NCBI RefSeq assembly: GCF_013450295.1
Contig: NZ_SKBR01000003.1
Span: 1-64,000 of the forward strand
Source of the DNA: Streptomyces sp. AJS327
Lineage (GTDB): Bacteria; Actinomycetota; Actinomycetes; Streptomycetales; Streptomycetaceae
DNA: 64,000 bases
Direction: 5' to 3'
Below are positions 1 to 8,863 of this stretch, piece after piece. Position numbers and translations under genes: made by a program. The number at the start of each line of letters is the position of its first letter. The stretch's first letter is position 1. The notes under the pieces were generated by a model that had not been told where the DNA came from, ran no database searches, and was given only the letters and a program-made list of their open reading frames with translations.

Positions 1-578
1 CGGGTCTCGGGTCTCGGGTCTCGGGTCTCGGGTCTCGGGTCGAGTGTCGCGGCCTCGGATCTCGGTCCCGGGTCACGGGCCTCAGATCACGGGCCTCGGA
101 TCTCGGGTCGCGGATCACGGGCCTCGGCCTCGGGTCGGGGCTCGGAGTTGGGGCGGTGCTGACGCCTGGCTGGTGGTGCTCGTCCGGCGGAGCGTCGCAC
201 CGCGCGGCGGGCGAGGCGAGGCGGCTCGGACTTGGTGGCCCCCTCCGGGTCAGGGATTCCCGGGGTTACCGGGCTTCCCGTCGGGACCTTGCCGTAAGGG
301 CCTTCCCGTCGGGACTTTCCCGTCAGGACCTTGCCGTCGGGAACTTCCCGTCAGATGGGTGGACCTTTCTGGCTGAGGCCCTTCTGGCTGGGGCCCTTCT
401 GGCTGGGGCCCTTCTGAGCGGGTGGTCCCGTCGGTGGATAGCCCCGTCAGGTGGTTGGTCCCATCCGGGCGGGGACCCGTCGGGCGGGGTCCCGTCGGGT
501 GGGCTCTCGCGGCGGGGTGGGGCGTGACCCACCGGGCTGAGGGGCGTGGTCGGGGCCCGGAACGGGCTGTCGGTGGGG
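1..578. other. Repeat-rich stretch without a supported gene
   Basis: No convincing coding region is visible here. The first 40 bases are about five and a half copies of the heptamer CGGGTCT. They are followed by degenerate CGGATC/CGGGCCTCGG repeats and then, from about position 262, by a 15-base periodic region listed separately. Reading frames remain open only because the sequence is GC-rich and periodic. The stretch ends at the stop codon of the VOC-protein gene on the minus strand, so it is that gene's downstream region. Confidence 0.6.
262..423. repeat. 15-bp-period degenerate tandem repeats
   Basis: Units of about 15 bases recur, clearest at 364-423 where four consecutive units share the core CCCTTCTGGCTGGGG with few changes. 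Upstream units alternate CCGTCGGGACCTT-like and CCGTCAGGAACTT-like forms. The 15-base period means any frame reads as five-residue repeats. In one plus-strand frame these resemble a weak pentapeptide-repeat pattern (DLAVR, AFPSG, AGALL). No ribosome binding site or plausible start accompanies that frame, so this may be a decayed gene end or a non-coding repeat expansion. Confidence 0.6.
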
Positions 579-1028
579 TCAGCCCTCGGCCTCGTGGTGC
601 CACTTCTTGCTGTGGTCCAACTCCTCGTTCTGCTCCGTCAGGGAGAACCAGTTGCCGTTGTCGTCACGGAAGATCGCCTCGGTGCCGTACGGACGTTCCT
701 GTGGTTCCTGGATGAACTCGACGCCGTTGGCCTTGAACCTCTCGTAGTCACCACGGCAGTCGTCCGTGTGGAAGGCGCCACCGCCGATGACGCCCTTGCT
801 GACGAGTGTCGAGAGCGCCGCCGAGGAGTCCGGGTCGAGACCGGGGCCGTCCGGGCGCATCAACGCCAGCTGCAACTCGGGCTGGCCGGGGGCGCCGACG
901 GTGATCCAGCGCATCTCTCCCATCGAGAGGTCGTTCCGGACTTCGAGTCCGAGCTTCTCGGTGAAGAACCTCTTGGTCCGCTCCTGGTCGAAGGACCAGA
1001 CGGTGACGATGGCCAGGGCTTTGATCAT
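579..1028 (-). CDS. VOC family (glyoxalase/bleomycin-resistance-fold) protein
   Basis: A 149-residue single-domain vicinal-oxygen-chelate protein. It begins MIKALAIVTVWSFD, continues with a TKRFFTEKLGLEVRND helix-strand unit, and has the FRDDNGNWFSLTE strand near the C-terminus that marks the second beta-alpha-beta-beta-beta half of the fold. The family includes glyoxalases, dioxygenases and antibiotic-binding proteins; the substrate cannot be told here. The ATG at 1028 is preceded by GGAG with good spacing. It appears monocistronic, and the next gene on the same strand is nearly 300 bases upstream. Family assignment is firm and function is open. Confidence 0.85.
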   Translation of the reverse strand: MIKALAIVTVWSFDQERTKRFFTEKLGLEVRNDLSMGEMRWITVGAPGQPELQLALMRPDGPGLDPDSSAALSTLVSKGVIGGGAFHTDDCRGDYERFKANGVEFIQEPQERPYGTEAIFRDDNGNWFSLTEQNEELDHSKKWHHEAEG

Positions 1029-1319
1029 GAAGAACTCCGTGGTCAGAACGGTTGGGCACGATCAGCCTAGGGAGCGGGGGCGCTGTCCGCTTCCTGAGAA
1101 TTGCGGTGTCCGTCGGATCGCGGAGCGGGGTTGCGACAGCGTCCTGGCGTCCGCCCGCTGCCTGTCCGCAGCCCACCCCGGGGGGCAGCCGGGGGGCAGC
1201 CCGGTTGCCGAAACGGGGGCCGGCGGGCGCGTGGCGGGGCGACCGGGTGGTGGTCGCGGTCACCGCCCCGGAGACCTGCCCCTGGGAACCCGGGGCCTGC
1301 CCCCTGGGAACCCCGGGGC

Positions 1320-1955
1320 CTACCCCTGGGAAGGGGACGGGGACCCGGGCGGCTCCGGGGCCTCAGGGGCCTCAGGGGCCTCAGGGGCGCCAGTCTCTCG
1401 CCGTGCGTCGGTGTCGTCGTCGGGTCGCCGGGGCGGGAAGCCGCCCGCCCAGAAGAGGGCGTAGCAGTTGGGGATCAGGGCGGCGCCCTGGCGCTGGTTC
1501 CGCGTGCGGTACTCGCTCGGCGTCAGCCCCGTCTGCCGTTTGAAGCGGCTGGTGAAGGTCCCGGGGCTGCTGAAGCCGACCAGCAGGCAGATCTCCGTGA
1601 CGGACAGCACGGTCGTGCGCAGCATCTCCTCGGCCCGTTCCGTACGGCGACGGGAGAGGTACTGGCCGGGCGTCTCCCCGTATACCGAGGTGAAGGCGCG
1701 GAGGAAGTGGTAACGCGAGTATCCGGCGTGTGCCGCGACCGCCGCCAGGTCAAGCCGGGGGTCGGCCCACTCGCGGTCCATGAGGTCCTTGGCACACCGC
1801 AGCCGCCGGAGATACGCGAGGTGTCCGGGCAGCTCGGCGCCCCGCGCCTCTCCGCGCGGCCCGCCCGGCCGCGCACCCCGTACCTCGTGCTGTGGCTGCT
1901 GCGGCAGCTCGTCCGACGCGTCCACGACACCGATGCTGGCACGGCCCTCTGACAC
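1320..1955 (-). CDS. AraC family transcriptional regulator
   Basis: About 211 residues from the GTG at 1955. The recognisable part is a single AraC-type DNA-binding domain at residues 47-152. It has two helix-turn-helix units: the first around LAAVAAHAGYSRYHFLRAF (71-89), the second around SVTEICLLVGFSSPGTF (118-134). It ends in the typical FKRQTGLTPSEYR. There is no sensor domain of normal size, only about 45 low-complexity residues before it, so this is a short stand-alone AraC regulator. The C-terminal tail is Pro/Glu repeats (APEAPEAPEAPEPP) encoded by a nine-base tandem repeat. The start is uncertain: the frame stays open upstream but would run into the protease gene. Confidence 0.75.
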   Translation of the reverse strand: MSEGRASIGVVDASDELPQQPQHEVRGARPGGPRGEARGAELPGHLAYLRRLRCAKDLMDREWADPRLDLAAVAAHAGYSRYHFLRAFTSVYGETPGQYLSRRRTERAEEMLRTTVLSVTEICLLVGFSSPGTFTSRFKRQTGLTPSEYRTRNQRQGAALIPNCYALFWAGGFPPRRPDDDTDARRETGAPEAPEAPEAPEPPGSPSPSQG

Positions 1956-2003
1956 CCGTTCCGTCGCCGAAGCGGTGCGGCCCGCCCACGACGGAGAGCG
2001 TGG

Positions 2004-2059
2004 GCGGAACAGGTGGCTCGGGCCGCTCCCGCGAGCCCGCCCCGAGCCACCTGTTCCGC
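2004..2059 (-). terminator. 19-bp perfect inverted repeat (terminator or operator)
   Basis: Arms 2004-2022 and 2041-2059 are exact reverse complements (GCGGAACAGGTGGCTCGGG and its complement) around an 18-base loop. The repeat lies between the minus-strand protease gene, which stops at 2213, and the AraC gene, which starts at 1955. A transcript from the protease gene would form this hairpin before reaching araC. There is no T tract, as is usual in Streptomyces. An operator role for the AraC regulator is the alternative. Confidence 0.6.
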
Positions 2060-2212
2060 GAACCGCCTGACCAGGGAACCGTCTGCCGCCGCGAAGCCGC
2101 CCGAGCCGTCGCCCCCGCCGAGCCGCTGGCCGCCAACTCGCCCGGTCCGCCGAGGAGTCCGGGGTGGGGAACACGCCGCCTGGCGGGGTGCGCGGTGTTC
2201 CCTCGATCGGGG

Positions 2213-3160
2213 TCAGTTGATGACGCCGCTGATCCAGTCGTGCTGGGCGCCGATGCTGGTGAAGATGTCGGAGGTGACGCCACAGGAGCCGACGGCCCGG
2301 CTGTTGACACCGGTGAGCTGCCACCGGCCGTCCACCTCACGCACGGCCGAGGCACCGGAGTCCCCGCCGCAGGTGCCCCCGCCGCCCGGCGGGTTGTCCG
2401 TACAGAAGTCGCCCTCGCGGATGCCCCAGGCGTCTCCGTCCTCCTCTCCCCGGATGCACCGTTCGGTGCCCGGGTCGAGCACCGGAAGGTCGATCTCCCG
2501 GTGTTTCCTGGGGAGTTGCGTGGGGTCGTTGTCCGAGGCGGAGGTGTATCCCCAGCCCATCGCCTTGACCTTGCTGCCCGTCGCGGGCATCTCGGTGGCC
2601 AGCGCGACCGGTTCGTGCGGGACCTTCTCGGCCAGCTGGATCAGGGCGATGTCCTGACCGTCCTCCCGGTCGTCGTGGTACACCCAGTCCGGGTTGACGG
2701 TGAACTGCTTGACCCTGACCAGCGATCCGCCCTCGGCGCGGTCGAGCGAACCGACCCGCACCTGGTACTTCGAGGGGTCGTTGACCTCGAACGGGTCGTC
2801 GCCCTCGCCCGGACCGGCGACGCAGTGCGCGGCCGTCACCACCCAGTCGGCGGCGACGAGCGCCCCACCACAGGTGTGGCTGCCGGGGTCGCCGTTCCGC
2901 TCGGTCTGGAGAGACGCCACGAAGGAGTAGTTCTCGGTCGACTCCTCGCCGCCGATTATCTTCGTCTGGTATCCGGAGTCATCCGGTTTGGGCTGCGAGT
3001 CCTCCACCGCGTTGACGGCGGACGCTCCCGCCACGAGACCGGCGGAGAGTGCCACCGCCGCCGTGGCCCGCACGGTCTTCCGCCGCGTCCAGGTGAGCCG
3101 TCGTCTCTGGTTTTCCGTGGAGTTGGAGATGAGTCCGTTCCCTTCTCTTTCCTCACCCAT
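2213..3160 (-). CDS. Secreted trypsin-like serine protease (S1 family)
   Basis: A 315-residue exported protease. After a basic N-region (RRRLTWTRRK) comes a hydrophobic signal segment (AAVALSAGLVAGASAVNA, about 34-51), a short pro-region, and the mature-type N-terminus IIGGEE at 68. The catalytic triad is visible: His112 in TAAHC, Asp170 in GQDIALIQL, Ser268 in CGGDSGAS. The usual GDSGG is GDSGA here, so the residue after the oxyanion glycine is changed; activity is still plausible. Cysteines flank both catalytic regions as in chymotrypsin-fold enzymes. Chosen start is the ATG at 3160; an in-frame GTG at 3181 preceded by GGGA is an alternative. Likely an extracellular nutritional or processing protease. 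Confidence 0.85.
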   Translation of the reverse strand: MGEEREGNGLISNSTENQRRRLTWTRRKTVRATAAVALSAGLVAGASAVNAVEDSQPKPDDSGYQTKIIGGEESTENYSFVASLQTERNGDPGSHTCGGALVAADWVVTAAHCVAGPGEGDDPFEVNDPSKYQVRVGSLDRAEGGSLVRVKQFTVNPDWVYHDDREDGQDIALIQLAEKVPHEPVALATEMPATGSKVKAMGWGYTSASDNDPTQLPRKHREIDLPVLDPGTERCIRGEEDGDAWGIREGDFCTDNPPGGGGTCGGDSGASAVREVDGRWQLTGVNSRAVGSCGVTSDIFTSIGAQHDWISGVIN

Positions 3161-3301
3161 GTCTCGGGATAGCGGGATCACGCTAGTCCCGGGGGCACCA
3201 CCCGTCCATCGGCTACCGGACTGTCGCGGTCGAGGTAACTCCTGTGCGTGGCAAGGATGTTGGGGGTCGCGTCGCGGAGTGTCCGCGTCTGCGGGAGGCG
3301 T

Positions 3302-3916
3302 TCAGGAGGCGGAAGCCGCCGGGCCCGCGCCGTCCCCCGGGTTCGCGGAACCGCCGTCGCCGGGGCTCTGGGGGTTGCCGGGGTTCGGGGGACTCCCGGG
3401 GTGGGGGTTGCCGGAGTTCCAGGGGCTCCCGGGTGGCGCGGACGCGGTGGCGCCCGCCGACGGCGGGGGCTCCGGTGAGGTCGGCTCCGGGGGCGGGGCG
3501 GGGGACACCGGGGGCGCGGACGCCCCCGTCACCGTCAGCTCGGCGTGGTCGCCCGTGACGGCGATCCCGACGGAACCGCCCGCCGCGACGGCACCGCGCC
3601 CGTGGGCGACGACGCCCCGCCCTCCCTGACCGTCCAACGTCCCCTGTCCGGACGGCGGTTGCGGACCTCCGGAACCCCCTGGCCCTCCGGAACCTCCGGG
3701 CTCGCCGGTGCCGCCGGACGGCTGGACGCCGGGGGCGCGGACCAGTTGGCGGAGCGAGAGGGCGAAGGCGCCCACCCCGACGGCGGTACCCACGATGCCC
3801 GCCCACTGCCCGGCCGTGTCCAGATCGGTGAACAGGGCCACCGAGGCCAGGCCGACGGCGACCACCGCCCCGGAGATCAGTCCGCACCACGCCAGAGCCC
3901 TCGACTGGTTCGTCAA
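3302..3916 (-). CDS. Two-pass membrane protein with Gly-rich tail
   Basis: About 204 residues from a TTG start at 3916, which has GGAGG eight bases upstream; that Shine-Dalgarno decides the start. Two transmembrane helices follow: ALAWCGLISGAVVAVGLASV (about 7-26) and GQWAGIVGTAVGVGAFALSL (about 36-55). Then comes a Gly/Pro linker, a short Gly-rich beta-like motif (VVAHGRGAVAAGGSVGIAV) ending in TGDHAELTVTG, and a long Pro/Gly/Ser tail. Similar Gly-rich motifs occur in the cyclase-like and NTPase genes at 43.6-47 kb of this window. The gene is divergent from the S9 peptidase gene. I do not recognise a named family; a role beside STAND or effector-associated proteins is only a guess. Confidence 0.6.
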   Translation of the reverse strand: MTNQSRALAWCGLISGAVVAVGLASVALFTDLDTAGQWAGIVGTAVGVGAFALSLRQLVRAPGVQPSGGTGEPGGSGGPGGSGGPQPPSGQGTLDGQGGRGVVAHGRGAVAAGGSVGIAVTGDHAELTVTGASAPPVSPAPPPEPTSPEPPPSAGATASAPPGSPWNSGNPHPGSPPNPGNPQSPGDGGSANPGDGAGPAASAS

Positions 3917-4316
3917 CTCCCGTACCTCCAGGCCGGTTTCGGACGCACGGCCACGCCCTCGGCGCTCCGGGAGACGTCCCGCACGACGGCCCGGTTCCCC
4001 GCCACCGACCCCGCCACACCCCGCCCCGCCCAGACGTACCGCCCCAGCACGCGACCGACCGCGACCGACCACGTCCGACCGCCACAGGTGCCGCACGAGC
4101 GCCGCTCCGCCCCACGCCTGTCCACCGCCCCGCCCCGCCGGACCCGCTCCACGCCCACCCACGACCGGGGCGCGGGGCGGCACGGACGGGCACCGGGACG
4201 CCGGGTCGTCGTTCGACGCCACCGCTCGCGGCCGTGGTGCGGGGATGGTCGTCGGTGCCGTGTACCGCGCCGTACCGGCCGCCGTCGAACGGGCGAGGGA
4301 CGGCGACAATGGAGCC

Positions 4317-6332
4317 ATGAGTACGAGTAACGGGGAGCGCCCCGACGCGAGCGCGGCTATGCCCGACTGGGAGAAGCGCTTCCGGGCGCCCCGGGTTTCG
4401 CTGCCGCAGTGGGCTGAGGACGCCCCGGACCGTTCGCTGTTCATCTCCAACGCGACCGGCACCTACGAGCTGTACGCCTGGGATCGCGCCACCGGCGCGC
4501 AGTGGCGGGTCACGGACCGTCCCAGCGGTACGACCACGGGCACCCTGTCTCCGGACGGCGAGTGGATCTGGTGGTTCTCGGACACCGACGGGGACGAGTT
4601 CGGAGTGTGGCTGCGCCGCCCGTTCACCGCCCCGCCCGCTCAGGGCGCCAGCGTCACCGGGACGGCCGCGACCACCGGAGACAGTCCCGCCACCGCGACC
4701 AGTGAGGGCGGGTCGGCCGGTGCGGGTGGGTCGGCCAGCGAGGGCCGGAGCACCGGGAGCGAGGGTCCGGACGCCGGGCCCGACGGCCGGAAGTGGGACG
4801 AGCCGACGTCCGCCCTCGGTCCCGCCTACCCGGCCGGGCTGGCCCTGGGCCGGGACGGCACCGCCGTCGTCGGCAGGTCCACCGACGAGGAGGGCTCCAC
4901 CATCCATGTGGTGCGCCCCGGAGTGGACGCCGGGGAGGGCCGCGAGATCTACCGGCACCGCGAATCGGCCGACGTGGGTGACATGTCGCGGGACGGCACG
5001 CTGATCGTCATCGAGCACACCGAGCACGGGGACGCGATGCACGCGGCGTTGCGCGTCGTGCGCACCGAGGACGGCGGCACCGTCGCCGAGCTGGACGACA
5101 CCGAGGGGGGAACCCGGGAACTCGGGCTGACCGTGCTCGGTTTCGCGCCGGTCGACGGGGACGCGCGGCTGCTCGTCGGGCACCAGCGGCGGGGCCGCTG
5201 GGAGCCGATGATCTGGAATCCGGTCACGGGCGAGACGCGGGAGCTGACGATAGACCTGCCGGGGGACGTGGGCGCCGAGTGGTACCCGGACGGTTCCGCG
5301 CTGCTCGTCGTCCACAGCCACCAGGCCCGTAGCGACATGTGGCGCTACGTGATCGACGGCGGGCGGCTCGTCCGGCTCGACACCCCGCCCGGCTCGGTGT
5401 CGGCGGCGGGCGCCCGCCCGGCACCGGCGAGCGCCACCCCGGAGGCGGTCGCGGAGGCGGAGGTGGAGTTCCTGTGGTCCTCCGCCGCGCAGCCGCCCCG
5501 GGTGCTGTCCACCGCCGGTTCCGTGGTGCTGAGCCCGCCCGGGATGAAGCCGCCGCCGTCCGTGCCGGTGGAGGACGCCTGGGTGCCGGGGCCGGGCGGG
5601 ACCGTGCACGCCCTGGTGCAGAAGCCCGCCGGGGAGGGCCCGTTCCCGACCGTCTTCGAGCTGCACGGCGGCCCGACGCACCACGACTCCGACTCCTTCG
5701 CCGGGCAGCCCGCCGCCTGGGTCGACCACGGCTTCGCCGTCGTACGGGTCAACTACCGTGGCTCGACGGGCTACGGGCGGGAGTGGACGGACGCGCTCAA
5801 GCACCGGATCGGCCTGATCGAGCTGGAGGACGTGGACGCGGTCCGCCGGTGGGCGGTCGAGTCCGGGCTCGCCGATCCGGCGCGCCTGGTCCTCGCGGGG
5901 GGCTCCTGGGGCGGCTACCTCACCCTCCTCGGGCTGGGCACCCAACCGGAGGTGTGGGCGCTCGGGCTCGCCGCCGTCCCGGTCGCCGACTACGTCACGG
6001 CGTACCACGACGAGATGGAGGGGCTGAAGGCGATGGACCGGACCCTGCTCGGCGGTACGCCGGAGGAGGTCCCGGAGCGCTTCGCGGCGTCCTCCCCGCT
6101 CACCTACGTCGACCAGGTGCGGGCGCCGGTGTTCATCTCGGCCGGTGTGAACGACCCCCGCTGCCCCATCCGGCAGATCGACAACTACGTGGAGCGGCTG
6201 GTCGCGCGGGAGGCGCCGCACGAGGTCTACCGCTACGACGCCGGACACGGCTCGCTGGTGGTGGAGGAACGGATCAAGCAGTTCCGGCTGGAACTCGACT
6301 TCACCCGGCGGCACCTGCCGGGTTCGGGCTGA
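4317..6332 (+). CDS. S9 family prolyl oligopeptidase-like peptidase
   Basis: 671 residues. The N-terminal 370 or so residues form beta-propeller blades (repeats such as SLFISNATGTYELYAWD and LSPDGEWIWWFSD) interrupted by a Gly/Ser/Thr-rich insert around 110-150. The C-terminal part is the alpha/beta-hydrolase domain with the nucleophile elbow GGSWGGYL (Ser530), Asp613 in GVNDPRCP and His644 in DAGHGS. These match the Ser-Asp-His order of S9 enzymes such as acylaminoacyl peptidase. No signal peptide is seen, so it is cytoplasmic and probably trims short or N-acylated peptides. The ATG at 4317 follows GACAATGGAGCC, which is either a very close ribosome binding site or a -10 element of a leaderless transcript. 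Confidence 0.88.
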   Translation: MSTSNGERPDASAAMPDWEKRFRAPRVSLPQWAEDAPDRSLFISNATGTYELYAWDRATGAQWRVTDRPSGTTTGTLSPDGEWIWWFSDTDGDEFGVWLRRPFTAPPAQGASVTGTAATTGDSPATATSEGGSAGAGGSASEGRSTGSEGPDAGPDGRKWDEPTSALGPAYPAGLALGRDGTAVVGRSTDEEGSTIHVVRPGVDAGEGREIYRHRESADVGDMSRDGTLIVIEHTEHGDAMHAALRVVRTEDGGTVAELDDTEGGTRELGLTVLGFAPVDGDARLLVGHQRRGRWEPMIWNPVTGETRELTIDLPGDVGAEWYPDGSALLVVHSHQARSDMWRYVIDGGRLVRLDTPPGSVSAAGARPAPASATPEAVAEAEVEFLWSSAAQPPRVLSTAGSVVLSPPGMKPPPSVPVEDAWVPGPGGTVHALVQKPAGEGPFPTVFELHGGPTHHDSDSFAGQPAAWVDHGFAVVRVNYRGSTGYGREWTDALKHRIGLIELEDVDAVRRWAVESGLADPARLVLAGGSWGGYLTLLGLGTQPEVWALGLAAVPVADYVTAYHDEMEGLKAMDRTLLGGTPEEVPERFAASSPLTYVDQVRAPVFISAGVNDPRCPIRQIDNYVERLVAREAPHEVYRYDAGHGSLVVEERIKQFRLELDFTRRHLPGSG

Positions 6333-6498
6333 GTCCGAGGCGCTCCGGCGGAGTCCGAGGCGGAAGCGCGCGCGGCCCGGCCCTCGTCGGCCGGTGCCGC
6401 GCGGTCCGGGTTCGGCCCCCGTGGCCTCTGCTCCCGTGGCGGCTGTCGGCCCGTCGGCCGCCGTGGGCGGCTGTCGGTCCGCTCGTCGGCCGTCGACC

Positions 6499-7515
6499 TC
6501 AGCGGACGCCGGTGGTCTCGGCCGAGTCGCCGGACGTGCCCGATGTCCCGTCGACGGGCGCCCCGGTGGAGGTCCCGCTGCCGGAGGTGCCCGTGGCGGG
6601 CGCTCCGGTGGGCGACGGCTCCGGGGGGTCGGTGGACGGGTCGGGGACGAGGCCGAGTTCGATGTCGCGGGCGAGTTCGGCCTCCCGACGGAACAGCCGG
6701 AACCACATGAAGAGCACGAAACCGGCGAAGGCGAACCACTCGGCGGTGTAGCCGAGGTTCTGGAACGCCTTCATGTCGAGCCCGGTGTTGTCGGCCGCGA
6801 CCGGCGGCACCGGCTTCAGCGGCGAACCCTTCGGCGTCCGCTGCACGGTGATCCACGCGTTGTGCACGTCGTACGGCACCACGTTGACCAGTGAGGCGGC
6901 GCTGATGAAGCCGAGCTGCCCGCGAGGGAGGCTGCCGGAGGCGCCCACTCCGGGGCTGTTGTGCGACTCGACCGCCTGGAGCACGCCGGTCACCGTCACC
7001 TCGCCGGACGGCGGGGCCGGTACCCGGTCCGCGTCCGGAGCGCCCGGCAGCCAGCCCCGTACGACCGGCAGCGCCTTGCCCGCGCCCTCGGCGCCAGCGC
7101 CCTCGCCGTCATGGTCCGACTCGGCGGACTCGGGGGCGGAATCGGCGGATCCGGCGTCGTCCGCTCCGCGCTTCGCTGGCTCGTCGCCCCGGGGGAACAG
7201 CAGGTCCAGAACGTAGAAGCCGCTCTGGTCGTCCAGTCGGCGGTCCGGGACGAGCAGCGTGCGGTCCGCGTCGTACCGCCCGGTGACCTCGGCCGTCCGG
7301 CCCACGGTCCGCTGGTCGATCGGCAGCAGGTCGTCCAGCGGCTCGGCGGTGGCGTCCGCCGCCTCGTCCACGACCCTCCGCTGGTCCTCGTGGGTGTCCA
7401 CGCGCGACTCGAAGCGCCCCAGCTGCCAGCTGCCCATGAACAGGCAGACCGGAATCGCCAGTACGACGAAGACGTTGATCCCCCACCATCGGGGAGTCAG
7501 CAGAAACCGGTACAC
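6499..7515 (-). CDS. SURF1 family cytochrome oxidase biogenesis protein
   Basis: 338 residues from the GTG at 7515, giving the N-terminus VYRFLLTPRWWGINVFVV. A first membrane helix is followed by GSWQLGRFESRV, a long extracytoplasmic region (DQSGFYVLDLL, VRGWLPG) and a second helix (WFAFAGFVLFMWFRLFRR). This two-helix topology and the GxWQLxR signature are typical of SURF1, which supports haem a/cytochrome c oxidase assembly. Actinobacterial SURF1 proteins carry an acidic or Ser-rich insert like the one here. Residues after 290 are low complexity. An in-frame GTG nine bases further upstream is a possible alternative start. Confidence 0.85.
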   Translation of the reverse strand: MYRFLLTPRWWGINVFVVLAIPVCLFMGSWQLGRFESRVDTHEDQRRVVDEAADATAEPLDDLLPIDQRTVGRTAEVTGRYDADRTLLVPDRRLDDQSGFYVLDLLFPRGDEPAKRGADDAGSADSAPESAESDHDGEGAGAEGAGKALPVVRGWLPGAPDADRVPAPPSGEVTVTGVLQAVESHNSPGVGASGSLPRGQLGFISAASLVNVVPYDVHNAWITVQRTPKGSPLKPVPPVAADNTGLDMKAFQNLGYTAEWFAFAGFVLFMWFRLFRREAELARDIELGLVPDPSTDPPEPSPTGAPATGTSGSGTSTGAPVDGTSGTSGDSAETTGVR

Positions 7516-7720
7516 GTCCCCCACGGTACGGGGCTCGGGCCCGAGCGGGCGCCCGGGGTCCCGCACCGGCCTCCCCACCCGTCCGCTCCCGTCCCCACCC
7601 GTCCTCAGCCGAGCCGGAACCGGGCCCCGAGGACGGCGAGCCGCGCGGCCCGACCGGTCCGGTCCGTCCGGCTCATCCCGTCCGTCCGATCAGGAGCCGG
7701 GGAGCACTCCGGGGTTCCGG

Positions 7721-8863
7721 TCAGGAGCCGGGGAGCACTCCGGTGCGGTAGACCGTCCCCGAGCAGGCGCCCGGCACCGTGGTGTTGGCCACGACGGGGC
7801 CACCGCCGTCCGGGGTGTGGCGGACCGTGATGCTGGCGGCACCGTTGTCCGGATTATCCGGACCGCCGCTCCCGCCGCCGTCGTTCGGGCCGCCGGAGCC
7901 GCCGGTCTCACCGCCGGTGTCGGTCCCGCCGTCCACTCCCGGGCCGGGCGCCTCGCCCCCCTCGGAACCGCTGGTGCCGGGGCTCGGCTGGATCCCCTGG
8001 CAGGAGGAGCCGCCGTCCGCCTGCGGCACCCAGGCGAACCGGACGACGTACGAGGAACCCGGCTCCAGCACCAGCCGCTCGACCGACTCGCCCGGATCGG
8101 GCAGCGCCGGAGCCGCGCCGCCGCCCTGGTGGTCCTGCACGTTGATCTGACTGTTGCCCGCGCGCCCCTGCGCCGCCACCTGCACCGTGCCGCCGCCGCG
8201 CACCGCGCAGGCCGAGTCGGAGGTGTTGACGACGCGGAAGGTTCCGTAGACCCGGCCCTGCCCGTCGGGCTCGCCCGCGACGGCGGAACCGGAACCGAGT
8301 TGGCCACGGTCGCAGGCCGGGGCGCCGTCCGGGTCGGTGCCGCCGGACTCCGTGCCGCCGGACTCGCGGCCCTCGCTCGGCTCGGCCGACCCCTTCTCGT
8401 CGCCCTTGCCGCCGCCGTCCTTGCCGTCGGTCTCCTCGCCCTCGCTGTCCGCGCCGCCGGAGTCGGCCCCCGCGTGTTCCGAACCGGAGGGGGAGCCGCC
8501 GGGGCCGTGGCCCCCCGGCTCACCGCTGGCCGCCTCCGTCGGCTGGTCGGAGCCGCTGACGCCCGGAACGAAACCGCTCACCAGGGCGGAGGCCCCCACC
8601 CCGGCCAGTACCACCGCGGCGGCCGCGCCGACCAGCGCCTGCCGCCGCCGGGCGCGCCGTGCCGGGATGGCCTGCCGCAGGTAGGGCAGCGCGTCGGAGG
8701 CGGGCCGCAGATCGCCGACGCTGGCGCGCAGCGCCTCGCGCAGCGCCTCGGCCTCCGCCGGGGAGGCGTCGCCGGGGGCGGCGGCGGGACCGGGGTCGGG
8801 CCGTCCCTCCCCGGGTTCCACTCGCCCCCCCTCGCCGTCCCGGCCGGGGTACTGCGCGTTCAT
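7721..8863 (-). CDS. Putative membrane partner (anti-sigma-like) of the upstream sigma factor
   Basis: 380 residues with one membrane helix at about 75-97 (ALVGAAAAVVLAGVGASALV). A cytoplasmic N-terminal part of about 74 residues contains the helix AEALREALRASVGDLRP. The rest is a long extracytoplasmic Gly/Ser/Asp-rich linker followed by a domain at about 210-375 (RVYGTFRVVNTSDSACAVRG; SSYVVRFAWVPQ). Cysteines at CDRG, CAVR, CQG and CSG could form disulfides. The ATG overlaps the stop of the sigma-factor gene by four bases, indicating translational coupling. The position and single-helix topology suggest a regulator of that sigma factor, but no zinc-binding anti-sigma motif (HxxxCxxC) is visible, so the role is inferred from context. 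Confidence 0.75.
   Translation of the reverse strand: MNAQYPGRDGEGGRVEPGEGRPDPGPAAAPGDASPAEAEALREALRASVGDLRPASDALPYLRQAIPARRARRRQALVGAAAAVVLAGVGASALVSGFVPGVSGSDQPTEAASGEPGGHGPGGSPSGSEHAGADSGGADSEGEETDGKDGGGKGDEKGSAEPSEGRESGGTESGGTDPDGAPACDRGQLGSGSAVAGEPDGQGRVYGTFRVVNTSDSACAVRGGGTVQVAAQGRAGNSQINVQDHQGGGAAPALPDPGESVERLVLEPGSSYVVRFAWVPQADGGSSCQGIQPSPGTSGSEGGEAPGPGVDGGTDTGGETGGSGGPNDGGGSGGPDNPDNGAASITVRHTPDGGGPVVANTTVPGACSGTVYRTGVLPGS

Noticed and set aside
1..40. CRISPR array in the CGGGTCT repeats
   Set aside because: The repeats are seven bases long, directly tandem and without spacers, so they are simple sequence.
3213..6314. Very long open frame on the minus strand opposite the S9 peptidase
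   Set aside because: It is antisense to a clearly coding plus-strand gene with intact catalytic motifs. Its translation is Arg/Gly/Val-rich with no domain.
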